Source: Spirochaetota bacterium (lineage in GTDB: Bacteria; Spirochaetota; Spirochaetia; SZUA-6). Taken from it: DNA of 15,102 nucleotides. The notes under the pieces are model-generated. The model did no database searches and was not told where the DNA came from. It worked only from the letters and a program-made list of their open reading frames with translations. The position numbers and the translations under genes are program-made. Positions 1 to 7,147 of this stretch are shown here, one piece after another; within the stretch, counting starts at the first letter, position 1; each line of letters begins with the position of its first letter. The DNA is taken from positions 1-15,102 of the forward strand of contig QNBI01000010.1 in NCBI GenBank assembly GCA_003641675.1. Reading direction: 5' to 3'.

Positions 1-6
1 AGTATT

Positions 7-867
7 ATGCAGGATATTAGGCTGCCCTATGGTGAAAGTTCCTTAAATATTCATCTCCCAAATAATTTAAAAATCGAAATTGTAAAACCAAAATATATAC
101 CCGGTTTAAAAAATCAGAAAAATGCTGTAACTGCTGCACTTAGAAATCCCATTGGCGTTCCTCCTCTTTCCGATCTTGTTAAACCTTCTTCTAAAGTTGG
201 GATCGTGTTCAGCGATATTACAAGGGCGACTCCCTATAATCGTATTCTTCCTGCCCTTTTAGATGAATTAAAAGCTGTTCCGGATGGACAGATAACACTC
301 TTTAATGCAACGGGGACGCACAGGCAAAATACGAGAGAAGAACTTTATAAAATATTAAGCGAGGAAACGGCAAACAGATTTAAAATTATTCAAAACAATG
401 CATTGGATAAAAAATCACATATTTATTTAGGCACTACAAAAAGAGGAACAAGAATTTCTGTACTAAGAGATTTTATGGATTGTGATATCCGCATTCTAAC
501 AGGTTTTATTGAACCCCATTTTTTTGCAGGTTTTTCCGGCGGAGGTAAAGCGGCTATTCCGGGACTGGCTTCTATGGAAACAGTGCTGGCCAATCACAGT
601 GTTAAAAATATAGATGATCCGAAAGCAAATTGGGGAATTACAGAAAATAATCCTGTGTGGGAAGATATAATGGAAGCCGCAGAGATGTGCATGCCGCTCT
701 TTTTAATTAATGTTGCTCTAAATCGGGATAAGGAGATAACAGGAGCCTTCTTAAAGGTTTCCCATTCTATTGAAGAAACAATAGAAGAGCTGCTTGATCG
801 TTACGGGAATAATGCTTCTGTCTACATTTTGCCGGAAGGCCCTATGACCATACCTTATATTCAATAG
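7..867 (+). CDS. LarA-like (lactate racemase family, DUF2088) protein, internally shortened
   Basis: The 286-residue product matches the N-terminal half of the LarA family, whose founding member racemises lactate using a covalently bound nickel-pincer nucleotide. The residues that handle the cofactor in Lactobacillus LarA line up at a constant offset: Arg73 in SDITR, His105 in ATGTHR, His171 in EPHFFAG, Lys181 in SGGGK (the cofactor-linking lysine) and His197 in ANHS. Family members are about 420-430 residues. Here the match runs to about residue 247 (KEITGAF). It is followed directly by a segment (about 250-286, ending LPEGPMTIPYI) that resembles the family's extreme C-terminus. The C-terminal substrate domain, including the conserved YQAVKGM-like Gln/Lys segment, is missing. 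The start matches the family N-terminus, but only six bases precede it, so the ribosome site is outside the window. It converges on the flavodoxin gene with an 11-bp gap. The family call is firm. Activity is doubtful, and the native substrate may be another 2-hydroxy acid. Confidence 0.85.
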   Translation: MQDIRLPYGESSLNIHLPNNLKIEIVKPKYIPGLKNQKNAVTAALRNPIGVPPLSDLVKPSSKVGIVFSDITRATPYNRILPALLDELKAVPDGQITLFNATGTHRQNTREELYKILSEETANRFKIIQNNALDKKSHIYLGTTKRGTRISVLRDFMDCDIRILTGFIEPHFFAGFSGGGKAAIPGLASMETVLANHSVKNIDDPKANWGITENNPVWEDIMEAAEMCMPLFLINVALNRDKEITGAFLKVSHSIEETIEELLDRYGNNASVYILPEGPMTIPYIQ

Positions 868-878
868 CATTGCTCTTT

Positions 879-1370
879 TTATAATTTTGATGTTATCGTC
901 TTTGTGAAATTATCCAGTTTCTGCTGTAAATATTCATCATTATTATCAAAAGGGGCTTTAAAGGATTCTTCTGTGATATAATTGTTGTATCCTAAGAAAA
1001 TCTTAAGTTTCTTAACCGCGCTTTCAGCACTGAGCCCACAGGTAAAAAAGAGCGATATATTCTTATCCTTTACGGGGTTTAGGTAGAAAAAGCTTCTTAT
1101 AGGTGGGGTAAAACTGCTGGCCCATACAGGTGAACCTATAATAATAGTATCATAGTTTGATAAGTTCACCGGCCGATAATTTATTTGAGGTTTTCTCTTT
1201 GTGGATGCCTGAAAACCATAGATAAAGTATTTTAAAAAACCCTTAAGAGGGCGGGCGGATTTATAGGTAACCTTTAAGAGATCACATTTAAGTTTATCCG
1301 AGATTTTTTGTGCTATATATTCAGTAGCTCCATCCAGTGAAAAATATACAAGAATGACATTTTCTTCCAT
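879..1370 (-). CDS. Small flavodoxin-family protein
   Basis: A 163-residue single-domain protein of the flavodoxin fold, expected to bind FMN non-covalently and act as a cytoplasmic electron carrier or quinone/flavin oxidoreductase. The phosphate-binding loop is visible at residues 8-18 (VYFSLDGATEY). The second flavin loop is at 76-91 (IIIGSPVWASSFTPP), and a further strand-loop at 106-114 (SLFFTCGLS) is typical of the long-loop-less flavodoxin_4/5 type. There is no signal peptide and no iron-sulfur cysteine motif. The best Shine-Dalgarno match (AAGGAG) is about 14 bases before the ATG, which is unusually far, so translation may be weak. It is the last gene of the minus-strand series permease, lyase, GntR, flavodoxin, and could be co-transcribed with gntR across a 109-bp gap. 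The partner enzyme is not evident. Confidence 0.85.
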   Translation of the reverse strand: MEENVILVYFSLDGATEYIAQKISDKLKCDLLKVTYKSARPLKGFLKYFIYGFQASTKRKPQINYRPVNLSNYDTIIIGSPVWASSFTPPIRSFFYLNPVKDKNISLFFTCGLSAESAVKKLKIFLGYNNYITEESFKAPFDNNDEYLQQKLDNFTKTITSKL

Positions 1371-1479
1371 AACTGCTTATTATTCTCCTTATTGGACTGT
1401 AGTTAGCTTATAACTCTTTTAAAATAAAGGCAATGTATTAGATTTTCGGATTATGCAAATATTGGATATCTGTAGATTG

Positions 1480-2217
1480 TTAAACTAAAATGCCTTTGTT
1501 CTTAAGATTCTTTTCTACGTTATTAAGGTGTTTCAGCATGGTTTGTCTTGCTAAATTCTTATCATGCTTTTTTACTGCGTAAAGAATATTTTGATGTTCT
1601 TTTAATGATTGAGAAGCTCTATTGCCTTCTGTCATAGATATTTTTTTACTCTCATACATTAAACTTTTAAGGCTTTTTCCAATTTGACAAAGAATAAGGT
1701 TCCCCGATGCGCTAAAAATTAATTCATGAAAACATGAGGCTTCTTCTATTCCGTATTTTTGATTCTTTATTGAAAGTTTCATACTCTCAAGTTCTTTTTC
1801 CATTTTGTTAATGTCTTCTACTGTTGCATGTTCAGCTGCAAGTTCAGCCATATATGGCTCAATACCTTTTCTGGCTTCAATAAGATCCATAAGAGGATGT
1901 TGCTTTAATTTATGTAGCCATTCAAATTGTGGATAATGACCTATAGAAGTATTATTCGATACAACAAAAATACCTTTTCCAGGTTTTATTTCAATAAGTT
2001 TCATGAACTCGAGAAGCTTTAATGCAATTCTAACAGAGGTCCTGCTGGATTGAAATCTCTGTGATAATATTCTTTCACCAGGCAGTTTTTGGCCGGGCGA
2101 AAAATCTCCATTTATGATTAACTCTTTTAATTGTTCAAGAATCATTTCATATGCACTTTTTTTATATATTTTTTTCAATTTATTTTCAGCAGAAGATAGG
2201 CTTTTAATATTTCGCAT
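1480..2217 (-). CDS. GntR-family transcriptional regulator, FadR subfamily (FCD domain)
   Basis: A 245-residue regulator. An N-terminal winged helix-turn-helix spans about residues 20-86; the core GDFSPGQKLPGERILSQRF and SRTSVRIALKLLE is diagnostic of GntR. The all-helical FCD ligand domain spans about residues 105-235. FCD metal/ligand positions are visible: His164 (SCFHELI, preceded by acidic residues 158-159), Asn173 in SGN, His208 (KEHQNI) and His230 (MLKHLN). The subfamily typically senses small carboxylates, with ligand binding releasing the repressor. An AGAGG ribosome site lies about eight bases before the ATG. The gene sits between the lyase and flavodoxin genes on the same strand. 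The best candidate target is the perfect palindrome in the permease promoter at 4668-4702, because its core has the FadR-type TGGTNNNACCA form. The effector is unknown and is probably the acid imported by the permease or its product. Confidence 0.93.
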   Translation of the reverse strand: MRNIKSLSSAENKLKKIYKKSAYEMILEQLKELIINGDFSPGQKLPGERILSQRFQSSRTSVRIALKLLEFMKLIEIKPGKGIFVVSNNTSIGHYPQFEWLHKLKQHPLMDLIEARKGIEPYMAELAAEHATVEDINKMEKELESMKLSIKNQKYGIEEASCFHELIFSASGNLILCQIGKSLKSLMYESKKISMTEGNRASQSLKEHQNILYAVKKHDKNLARQTMLKHLNNVEKNLKNKGILV

Positions 2218-2350
2218 ACTATTTTCCTCTATAATAATGTTTCATAAGAAACTATAATTAAAAATAATATACCTTATAAAAGTAATCAATTCCTATTATT
2301 TTATGATGACTAAGCCCTTTGAAAGAAACAACGTCTATATAAATTTTGCA

Positions 2351-3232
2351 TCACTTCATTGAAAGGATGACTTTTTTTATTTCTTCTTTCGCTATACCTT
2401 TTACAGGAGCCAATGGAGGTATTGGATCACCAACAGGAAAGCCTTGAATTTCTAAACCTGCCTTAATACATGCAGAAAGTCCGTACTTTTGAAATATTTC
2501 ATTTATTTTCCATAATTTTTTCTGTAGGATAATTGCCTGGTCCCATTGTTTATGATGAGCTAGCTCATATAGCTTAACACTTTGTCTGGGGATAACACAT
2601 GCAGGACCTGCCATCCATCCGACGCCGCCTAACATTAATACAGATAAGGGAATATTTGCAGAAGAACTAAAGATTTTTATCTTATTTTCTAAATTATTAA
2701 TTATTGTTAATAATTTCCCTGTATTTCCAGAAGCATCTTTTAGATATTTAATATTTGGTATTTCAGATAGTTTTTCTATTATATCAATTGCTAGATCTGT
2801 TCTTGAGAATTTTGGATTATTATAAATCACAATCGGGCAATTTACCGATTCTGCTATACTTTTAAAGTATGTATAAACCTGTTCCTGCTTAAGCGGGAAG
2901 TAAATATCAAGAATGGCAAGAATTCCGTCTGCGCCAATCTCTTCAAATTCCTTTGCCTGTCTGGATGCTTCTGCGCATGATGTATGACAAACTCCTGCGA
3001 CAACAGGGAGTCTGCCGCCTGCCGCCTTTACTACAATTTCTACAATGCGCTTACGCTGTGACCAGGTTAAATATGCAAATTCGCCAGTACTTCCTAATGG
3101 TGTAAGGCCATGAACGCCGCTTTTAATTAGATAATTAACAAGTTCGGCCAATACTGTTTCCTTAATTGATCCATCATGATTAACAGGTGAAACCAAATAA
3201 GGAAATATCCCTGCGAATTCTTTCATAGACAT
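2351..3232 (-). CDS. DapA/NanA-family class I lyase (dihydrodipicolinate synthase-like aldolase or dehydratase)
   Basis: A 293-residue TIM barrel of the DHDPS/N-acetylneuraminate lyase family, full length for the family. The 2-oxo-acid carboxylate-binding motif is GSTGE at 47-51. The catalytic tyrosine is in IYNNP (Tyr137) and the Schiff-base lysine is Lys165 in IKYLKDASG. Members condense or cleave pyruvate-containing substrates, or dehydrate sugar acids. The substrate cannot be read from sequence. The context of a GntR regulator, an organic-anion permease and a LarA-like gene argues for a catabolic aldolase or dehydratase rather than lysine biosynthesis. The chosen ATG has an AGAGGG site nine bases upstream; a second ATG two codons later is less well spaced. 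The gene lies 94 bp downstream of the permease, beyond a hairpin, and 133 bp upstream of gntR. Confidence 0.92.
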   Translation of the reverse strand: MSMKEFAGIFPYLVSPVNHDGSIKETVLAELVNYLIKSGVHGLTPLGSTGEFAYLTWSQRKRIVEIVVKAAGGRLPVVAGVCHTSCAEASRQAKEFEEIGADGILAILDIYFPLKQEQVYTYFKSIAESVNCPIVIYNNPKFSRTDLAIDIIEKLSEIPNIKYLKDASGNTGKLLTIINNLENKIKIFSSSANIPLSVLMLGGVGWMAGPACVIPRQSVKLYELAHHKQWDQAIILQKKLWKINEIFQKYGLSACIKAGLEIQGFPVGDPIPPLAPVKGIAKEEIKKVILSMK

Positions 3233-3256
3233 TAATTATACCCTCTTTGTGCAGTT

Positions 3257-3273
3257 TTACTGGTATTCAGTAA
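3257..3273. promoter_or_regulatory. Small inverted repeat before the lyase gene, possible secondary regulator site
   Basis: TTACTG-N5-CAGTAA lies about 25 bp before the start codon of the DapA-family gene. It shares the ACTGGT and CAGTA words with the large permease operator but has different spacing, and its centre lacks TGGTNNNACCA. It could be a degenerate GntR site or chance. Confidence 0.25.
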
Positions 3274-3288
3274 TTTTTAAAAATATAG

Positions 3289-3316
3289 AAAGGGATGTTT
3301 TTAACGACATCCCTTT
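3289..3316 (-). terminator. Hairpin between permease and lyase genes (terminator or attenuator)
   Basis: Perfect 10-bp inverted repeat AAAGGGATGT / ACATCCCTTT with an 8-nt loop, starting 11 nt after the permease stop codon on the minus strand. It is followed there by CTATATTTTTAAAA. The downstream tract is only moderately U-rich, so it may terminate partially or act as a processing/stability stem. Either would lower lyase and regulator expression relative to the permease. Confidence 0.55.
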
Positions 3317-3326
3317 TCCAATAGCA

Positions 3327-4619
3327 TTAGAATTTCCAGAAAATGGGAACTAAAATAATTATAATAATGAAACTTGAAAGCTGTATAACCCAGCCTGCTT
3401 TTATGAAATCAATAAATTTTAATCTCCCGGGTCCTACAACTGCAATATTTGGTCCTGTTGCAATGGGTGACATAAAACATGCACTAGCTGACATAGCAAC
3501 TGCCATTAGCAGAGGATATGGACTAACGTGTACCGCACTTGCAGCAGCTACTGCTATTGGGGCTATTATACCTGTTGCTGCTGTATTAAAAGTAAATTGG
3601 GTTAAGAACATTGTTATAAAAACTATTAATACCATCAATAAATACGGTGACTGGGTTAATCCTGTCATACCGTCTGCGATTACTTTCACAGCACCCGATT
3701 TCTTTAAAGCAAGGCTCAAAGAAAGAAGTGTAGCAAAAGAGATTACCGTCGTCCATGATACCGAGTTATAAGCTTCTTTCCATGTAATTGTACCGGTAAT
3801 TATAACGATAATTGCACCTAAAGCTGCCGCTGTTAGAAGATCAAGATGAAGAGTGTGTTTTATAAAAGGGATATAAGAGCCTGCAGCCATTACAATGACT
3901 ATAACTATAAAGGTAATAACAGCTATAGCCATTTTGTTTTTCCTGAATTTAAAGGTGGATTTTATATTTGGTCCTTCATAGTCTTCACTTTCTGTATCTA
4001 CTTTTTCCTTAGGCATAACTTTAAGACTAATTAAATAGATAACAACTATTCCAATAATAGCTAAAGGAAGACCTACAAGAGCATAATCAAAGAATCTGAA
4101 AGGCTTAATGCCAAGTTTCATAGTGCCGATCACACTGTTTACAACCCCATTAGGGGGTGTCCCAATCAATGTAATAGTACCGCCAAGAGATGAAGCAAAT
4201 GCCATAGAAAGTACAGCTTTCTTCAGCGAATAATTTCCCTTTTTCACACCTGCAAGTACTATAGGTAAGAGGCACGCTATAACACCGAGGTTTGAAAGAA
4301 AAGCAGATAATGCAGCGGAAATAAGCATAACCCATAGGAAAAAGAGATTTTCTCTATCCTTAGACATTTTTATAGCAAATTTTCCAGCTATATCAGCAAA
4401 TCCTGTCCTGAATAATGATTCACCCACCATAAACATAAACATAAAGATTAAAGGCCATTTATTGGAAAAATTTGCGAATGCCTCTTTTGGTGTAAGAACA
4501 CCGGTCATGACTAAAGATACCGGAACAGCTATTGCAATTGCAGCTATTGGTATTTTCCCTGTCATGAGCAGAATAACTGCAACAATAACAATAATAATTG
4601 TGATAAGTGCAGGACTCAT
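3327..4619 (-). CDS. SLC13/DASS-type anion (dicarboxylate-like) permease
   Basis: A 430-residue, highly hydrophobic protein of the ion transporter (DASS/ArsB-type) superfamily with about 11-12 membrane helices. The duplicated helix-break signatures are visible. The first is a SN motif at 109-110 (AFLSNLGVIACLLP) with GGTITLIGTPPN at 146-157. The second repeat has TFNTAATGIIAPIA at about 343-356 and MSPIATGPN at about 383-391. A charged cytoplasmic loop (about 200-230) separates the halves. Members import di- or tricarboxylates, sulfate or related anions, usually with sodium. The GntR/lyase/LarA context suggests a hydroxy or keto acid. The start chosen is the ATG at 4619, with a strong AAGGAGG five bases upstream. 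An in-frame TTG ten codons earlier lies upstream of that ribosome site and is unlikely. It is the first gene after the palindromic operator-promoter. Confidence 0.93.
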   Translation of the reverse strand: MSPALITIIIVIVAVILLMTGKIPIAAIAIAVPVSLVMTGVLTPKEAFANFSNKWPLIFMFMFMVGESLFRTGFADIAGKFAIKMSKDRENLFFLWVMLISAALSAFLSNLGVIACLLPIVLAGVKKGNYSLKKAVLSMAFASSLGGTITLIGTPPNGVVNSVIGTMKLGIKPFRFFDYALVGLPLAIIGIVVIYLISLKVMPKEKVDTESEDYEGPNIKSTFKFRKNKMAIAVITFIVIVIVMAAGSYIPFIKHTLHLDLLTAAALGAIIVIITGTITWKEAYNSVSWTTVISFATLLSLSLALKKSGAVKVIADGMTGLTQSPYLLMVLIVFITMFLTQFTFNTAATGIIAPIAVAAASAVHVSPYPLLMAVAMSASACFMSPIATGPNIAVVGPGRLKFIDFIKAGWVIQLSSFIIIIILVPIFWKF

Positions 4620-4667
4620 AGGAACCTCCTTAAATTGTTTTACCAGCAACGTTTAATTTTTTAGTGA

Positions 4668-4702
4668 TCAATGGTATACTGGTACCACCAGTATACCATT
4701 GA
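4668..4702. promoter_or_regulatory. Perfect 35-bp palindrome, candidate GntR (FadR-type) operator
   Basis: The two 16-base arms TCAATGGTATACTGGT and ACCAGTATACCATTGA are exact reverse complements separated by ACC. The centre reads TGGT-ACC-ACCA, matching the TNGTNNNACNA pattern bound by FadR-subfamily GntR proteins. Two further TGGTATAC/GTATACCA half-sites flank it, so two dimers could bind. It covers the -10 box of the permease promoter and the expected transcription start, a position suited to repression by the GntR protein encoded at 1480-2217. It could also fold as a hairpin in DNA or RNA, but it has no U-tract in the minus-strand transcript. Confidence 0.8.
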
Positions 4703-4717
4703 AGCCTTTTTTGTCAA
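4690..4717 (-). promoter_or_regulatory. Sigma70-type promoter of the permease operon
   Basis: On the minus strand a consensus -35 box TTGACA (4717-4712) is followed after 16 bases by TATACT (4695-4690), a near-consensus -10 box. Transcription would begin near 4683, about 65 bases before the permease ATG. The -10 box lies inside the palindromic operator, so repressor binding would directly exclude polymerase. Confidence 0.8.
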
Positions 4718-4887
4718 CAATTATTTTGCCTCTTTTTTCTTATTTTCTGTTTTTTTAACCATAATATAATTTTTATCTGTTAGATTTTCTGAAATTAAAC
4801 ATAGTGAATATTAGGCAGAAGACATTCGCGAAAAATATGAATGTTTTTCATTTCACCTAAATAGTCTACTCTGCCGAGAAGTAGTAT

Positions 4888-6051
4888 ATGGGGCAGGATA
4901 TTCTAAACTGGATAACTTCCAACATAAAAGTGCGTGAGATAGAGCTCTCTTTTTCTCCCCTGCAGGCTGTAGTGCGTTTTGTGTTGCCGCTTGCAGGTAT
5001 TTTTGTACTGTACAAAATACTTCTGCTTATCACCAATAAAATCCTTGAAAAGCCTAAAAAATTAAAACAGGAACTAAAAAAGAATATATACAGATACACA
5101 AGGCTCACATTAAGGATAATATTTTTAACAATTACAGCAGTCCTTATTGCCAATTTTTTTGAGGCGGAAATCCAGAAGTATATGCTGGGTTTCTGGAGGA
5201 TTCTTAAACAGCCCTTCTTCTCATCCGGCGGGACAAATATTTCCATAATTACTGTCCTTTTAGCAATTCCAGTATTCTATATAGCATCGTGGTCTGCTAA
5301 AGCTACAAAAAATTTTGTAGACAACTCACTTCTAAACAGATTAACCATAGATGAATCTACCAAATATTCCATTTCCGCACTTATTAGATATACAGTACTG
5401 ATTGTCGTAATTATAATAGGTTTATCCATTATAGGACTTAATCTTTCATCCCTTGCAGTTATATTCGGAGTTCTGGGAATTGGGCTTGGCTTTGGTCTGC
5501 AGGATACTGTAGCCAATTTTTTTGCAGGATTAATAATTATTTTTGAACGTCCTATTAAGGAGGGCGACAGAATAATCGTAGGTAATTTAGAAGGGGATAT
5601 TGTACAGATTAAACTCCGTTCCACAATTATTAATACTCTTACAAATGAAAGTATAATGGTCCCCAACAGGAAGCTCGTCGGCGATAATATTCACAACTAT
5701 TCGTATAAAGATAAAAAGATAATAATAATCAACAAGGTGCAGATTTCGTACGAGGCGAATGTGGAAAAGGCACGTGATATTCTTAAAAATGTTTCGGAGA
5801 GCTGCCCTTACGTTATTAAGAGTAAAAAGCCGGAAGTCCGGTTGGCCGGGTTTCAGGATTCCGGCATTCTTATGGAGCTATGGAGCTGGATTCCGGATTC
5901 CAAAGCAAAACTTAAGACACTCTCATGGATAAACTTCGAAATATGGAAGGAATTTAAGGAAAATGGCATAACCATTCCATTTCCCCAGATTGATGTACAT
6001 ATGGACAAAAAACCGCCTCAAGTATCTCATAAGCCTCTAATAGAAGAGTAA
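4888..6051 (+). CDS. MscS-family small-conductance mechanosensitive channel
   Basis: A 387-residue MscS-type channel, which opens under membrane tension to release solutes on hypo-osmotic shock. Predicted membrane helices are at about 28-50, 73-92, 117-135 and 163-184. The pore helix is at about 187-220, with the Gly/Ala-rich FGVLGIGLGFGLQDTVANFFAG typical of MscS TM3. The family beta domain follows (ERPIKEGDRIIVGNLEGDIVQIKLRST, then NTLTNESIMVPN at 249-260), then the cytoplasmic alpha-beta domain to about 372. It exceeds E. coli MscS (286 residues) by about 100 residues because of extra N-terminal helices. A weak GAGAAG lies before the ATG. A TATAAT hexamer at 4765-4770 is a possible -10 box, but I see no good -35. 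It is divergent from the permease and convergent with lysO. Confidence 0.95.
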   Translation: MGQDILNWITSNIKVREIELSFSPLQAVVRFVLPLAGIFVLYKILLLITNKILEKPKKLKQELKKNIYRYTRLTLRIIFLTITAVLIANFFEAEIQKYMLGFWRILKQPFFSSGGTNISIITVLLAIPVFYIASWSAKATKNFVDNSLLNRLTIDESTKYSISALIRYTVLIVVIIIGLSIIGLNLSSLAVIFGVLGIGLGFGLQDTVANFFAGLIIIFERPIKEGDRIIVGNLEGDIVQIKLRSTIINTLTNESIMVPNRKLVGDNIHNYSYKDKKIIIINKVQISYEANVEKARDILKNVSESCPYVIKSKKPEVRLAGFQDSGILMELWSWIPDSKAKLKTLSWINFEIWKEFKENGITIPFPQIDVHMDKKPPQVSHKPLIEE

Positions 6052-6100
6052 ACAGAAAAGCAAACCGGCCAGGGAACCTATTCCGCAGTAAGAGTATCTT

Positions 6101-7042
6101 TTATCCTATCTGATACAGCAGAGGCACGAGCAGGGGCACAAAAGAAGACACAATTATTCCGGATGCTATGGATATGGGAGCAAAAGAATTTCCGTAATTT
6201 TTTACAATAACAGGCAGAGTTACATCCATACTTGTAGCTCCTGCTATTCCGACTGCAGTTAAAGGAAACCTTGTCCCGCGAAATACCGGTATAAGAATTA
6301 GCGCGGTCGTTTCTCTGAACATGTTGGAAAGAAAGGCAATAGAGCCGAGAGCAGGGCCGTCTAATTTGGATAAAAGTACACCGGAGAGAGAATACCATCC
6401 GAATCCTGCACTTACTGAAAGTCCTGAGCCAATACGCATTTTAAGGATAAAAGTCAGTACCATTCCGCCGAGTAGAGACCCTGTCACTGTTCCCATAGGT
6501 ACAATCCATACATTGGCCGAAGAAATAAATGTTGATAACTTTATTTCTTCCCTTCGTAATTTAATTCCAATAAAAAATACAAGAATATATAGAATCCAGA
6601 CTGTTATGTCGCCTGTTTTTACATGGCCGAATTCCTTTAAGATATAGCCGGTGGCAAACCCAGCTATAAGCAGGCTTAAAAAAATAACAGGGTCTTTTAT
6701 TGGTTTTTTAGAGTTTTTAGTTTGGTTTTTATTTGTGCTTTCTAAAGAGCTCGCATTCATCAGCTGTCTGCGGGGTATTAAGAGAAACAGGGAAATGAGT
6801 ACCACTATTGTTCCTGCAATTGTAAACATTGCAAAGAGCAATGAGAATAAACCTATCTTACTGAGCTTATCTATAATACCAGGTTCGCTTCCTATCTTAA
6901 ATCCCATGGAAAAGATAAGCAGAAATATTGAAAACAGGAGTATGTTTTCTACAATGCCGTTCTTGAGGAATGGTAAAATTCCTTTAGTACCTGTTAAAAA
7001 TCCTGCAGAAAGTATTAAAAGCAAAAGTAGAGAAGACCGCAT
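6101..7042 (-). CDS. lysO: LysO-family lysine exporter (YbjE type, DUF340)
   Basis: A 313-residue inner-membrane protein matching LysO/YbjE, which exports L-lysine and toxic analogues such as thialysine. It is slightly longer than E. coli YbjE (about 299). About eight or more hydrophobic helices are present, split by a polar linker at about 90-116 (rich in Asn, Lys and Ser). The C-terminal half carries the family signatures SVSAGFGWYSLSGVLL (about 209-224), SNMFRETTALILIPV (239-253) and GIAGATSMDVTLPV (265-278). A GAAGGAT ribosome site lies about ten bases before the ATG. No lysine riboswitch is evident in the short leader. It is a single-gene unit, convergent with the MscS gene and divergent from the SbcD-like gene. 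Only the exact substrate is inferred. Confidence 0.92.
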   Translation of the reverse strand: MRSSLLLLLILSAGFLTGTKGILPFLKNGIVENILLFSIFLLIFSMGFKIGSEPGIIDKLSKIGLFSLLFAMFTIAGTIVVLISLFLLIPRRQLMNASSLESTNKNQTKNSKKPIKDPVIFLSLLIAGFATGYILKEFGHVKTGDITVWILYILVFFIGIKLRREEIKLSTFISSANVWIVPMGTVTGSLLGGMVLTFILKMRIGSGLSVSAGFGWYSLSGVLLSKLDGPALGSIAFLSNMFRETTALILIPVFRGTRFPLTAVGIAGATSMDVTLPVIVKNYGNSFAPISIASGIIVSSFVPLLVPLLYQIG

Positions 7043-7089
7043 ATTTTAAATATCCTTCTTTTTATCCTTAATACAGGTTAGAATATTAC

Positions 7090-7095
7090 ATTATA
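7090..7095 (-). promoter_or_regulatory. -10 box candidate for lysO
   Basis: A perfect TATAAT on the minus strand lies about 48 bases before the lysO ATG, giving a leader of about 40 nt. The -35 region (ATGCAA at 17-bp spacing) is poor, so recognition may rest on the -10 box alone. Confidence 0.45.
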
Positions 7096-7112
7096 GATGA
7101 GATTTTATCCAG

Positions 7113-7141
7113 TTGCATATATTTATTTCTATCTGTAAAAT
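7113..7141 (+). promoter_or_regulatory. Promoter for the SbcD-like gene, positioned for a leaderless transcript
   Basis: TTGCAT (7113-7118), a 17-bp spacer and TAAAAT (7136-7141) form a plausible sigma70 promoter. The -10 box ends only six bases before the ATG at 7148, so transcription should start at or next to the start codon. No Shine-Dalgarno sequence is present, which agrees with a leaderless mRNA. Confidence 0.5.
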
Positions 7142-7147
7142 CAGGGC

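Noticed and set aside
2239..2252. GTTTC-ATAA-GAAAC inverted repeat in front of gntR as an autoregulatory operator
   Set aside because: It has only five-base arms in an AT-rich leader and does not match the TGGTNNNACCA core of the strong palindrome.
4620..4649. TTG start ten codons upstream for the permease
   Set aside because: The extension would put the start upstream of a strong AAGGAGG that is ideally spaced for the ATG at 4619, and the added residues are not hydrophobic like the first helix.
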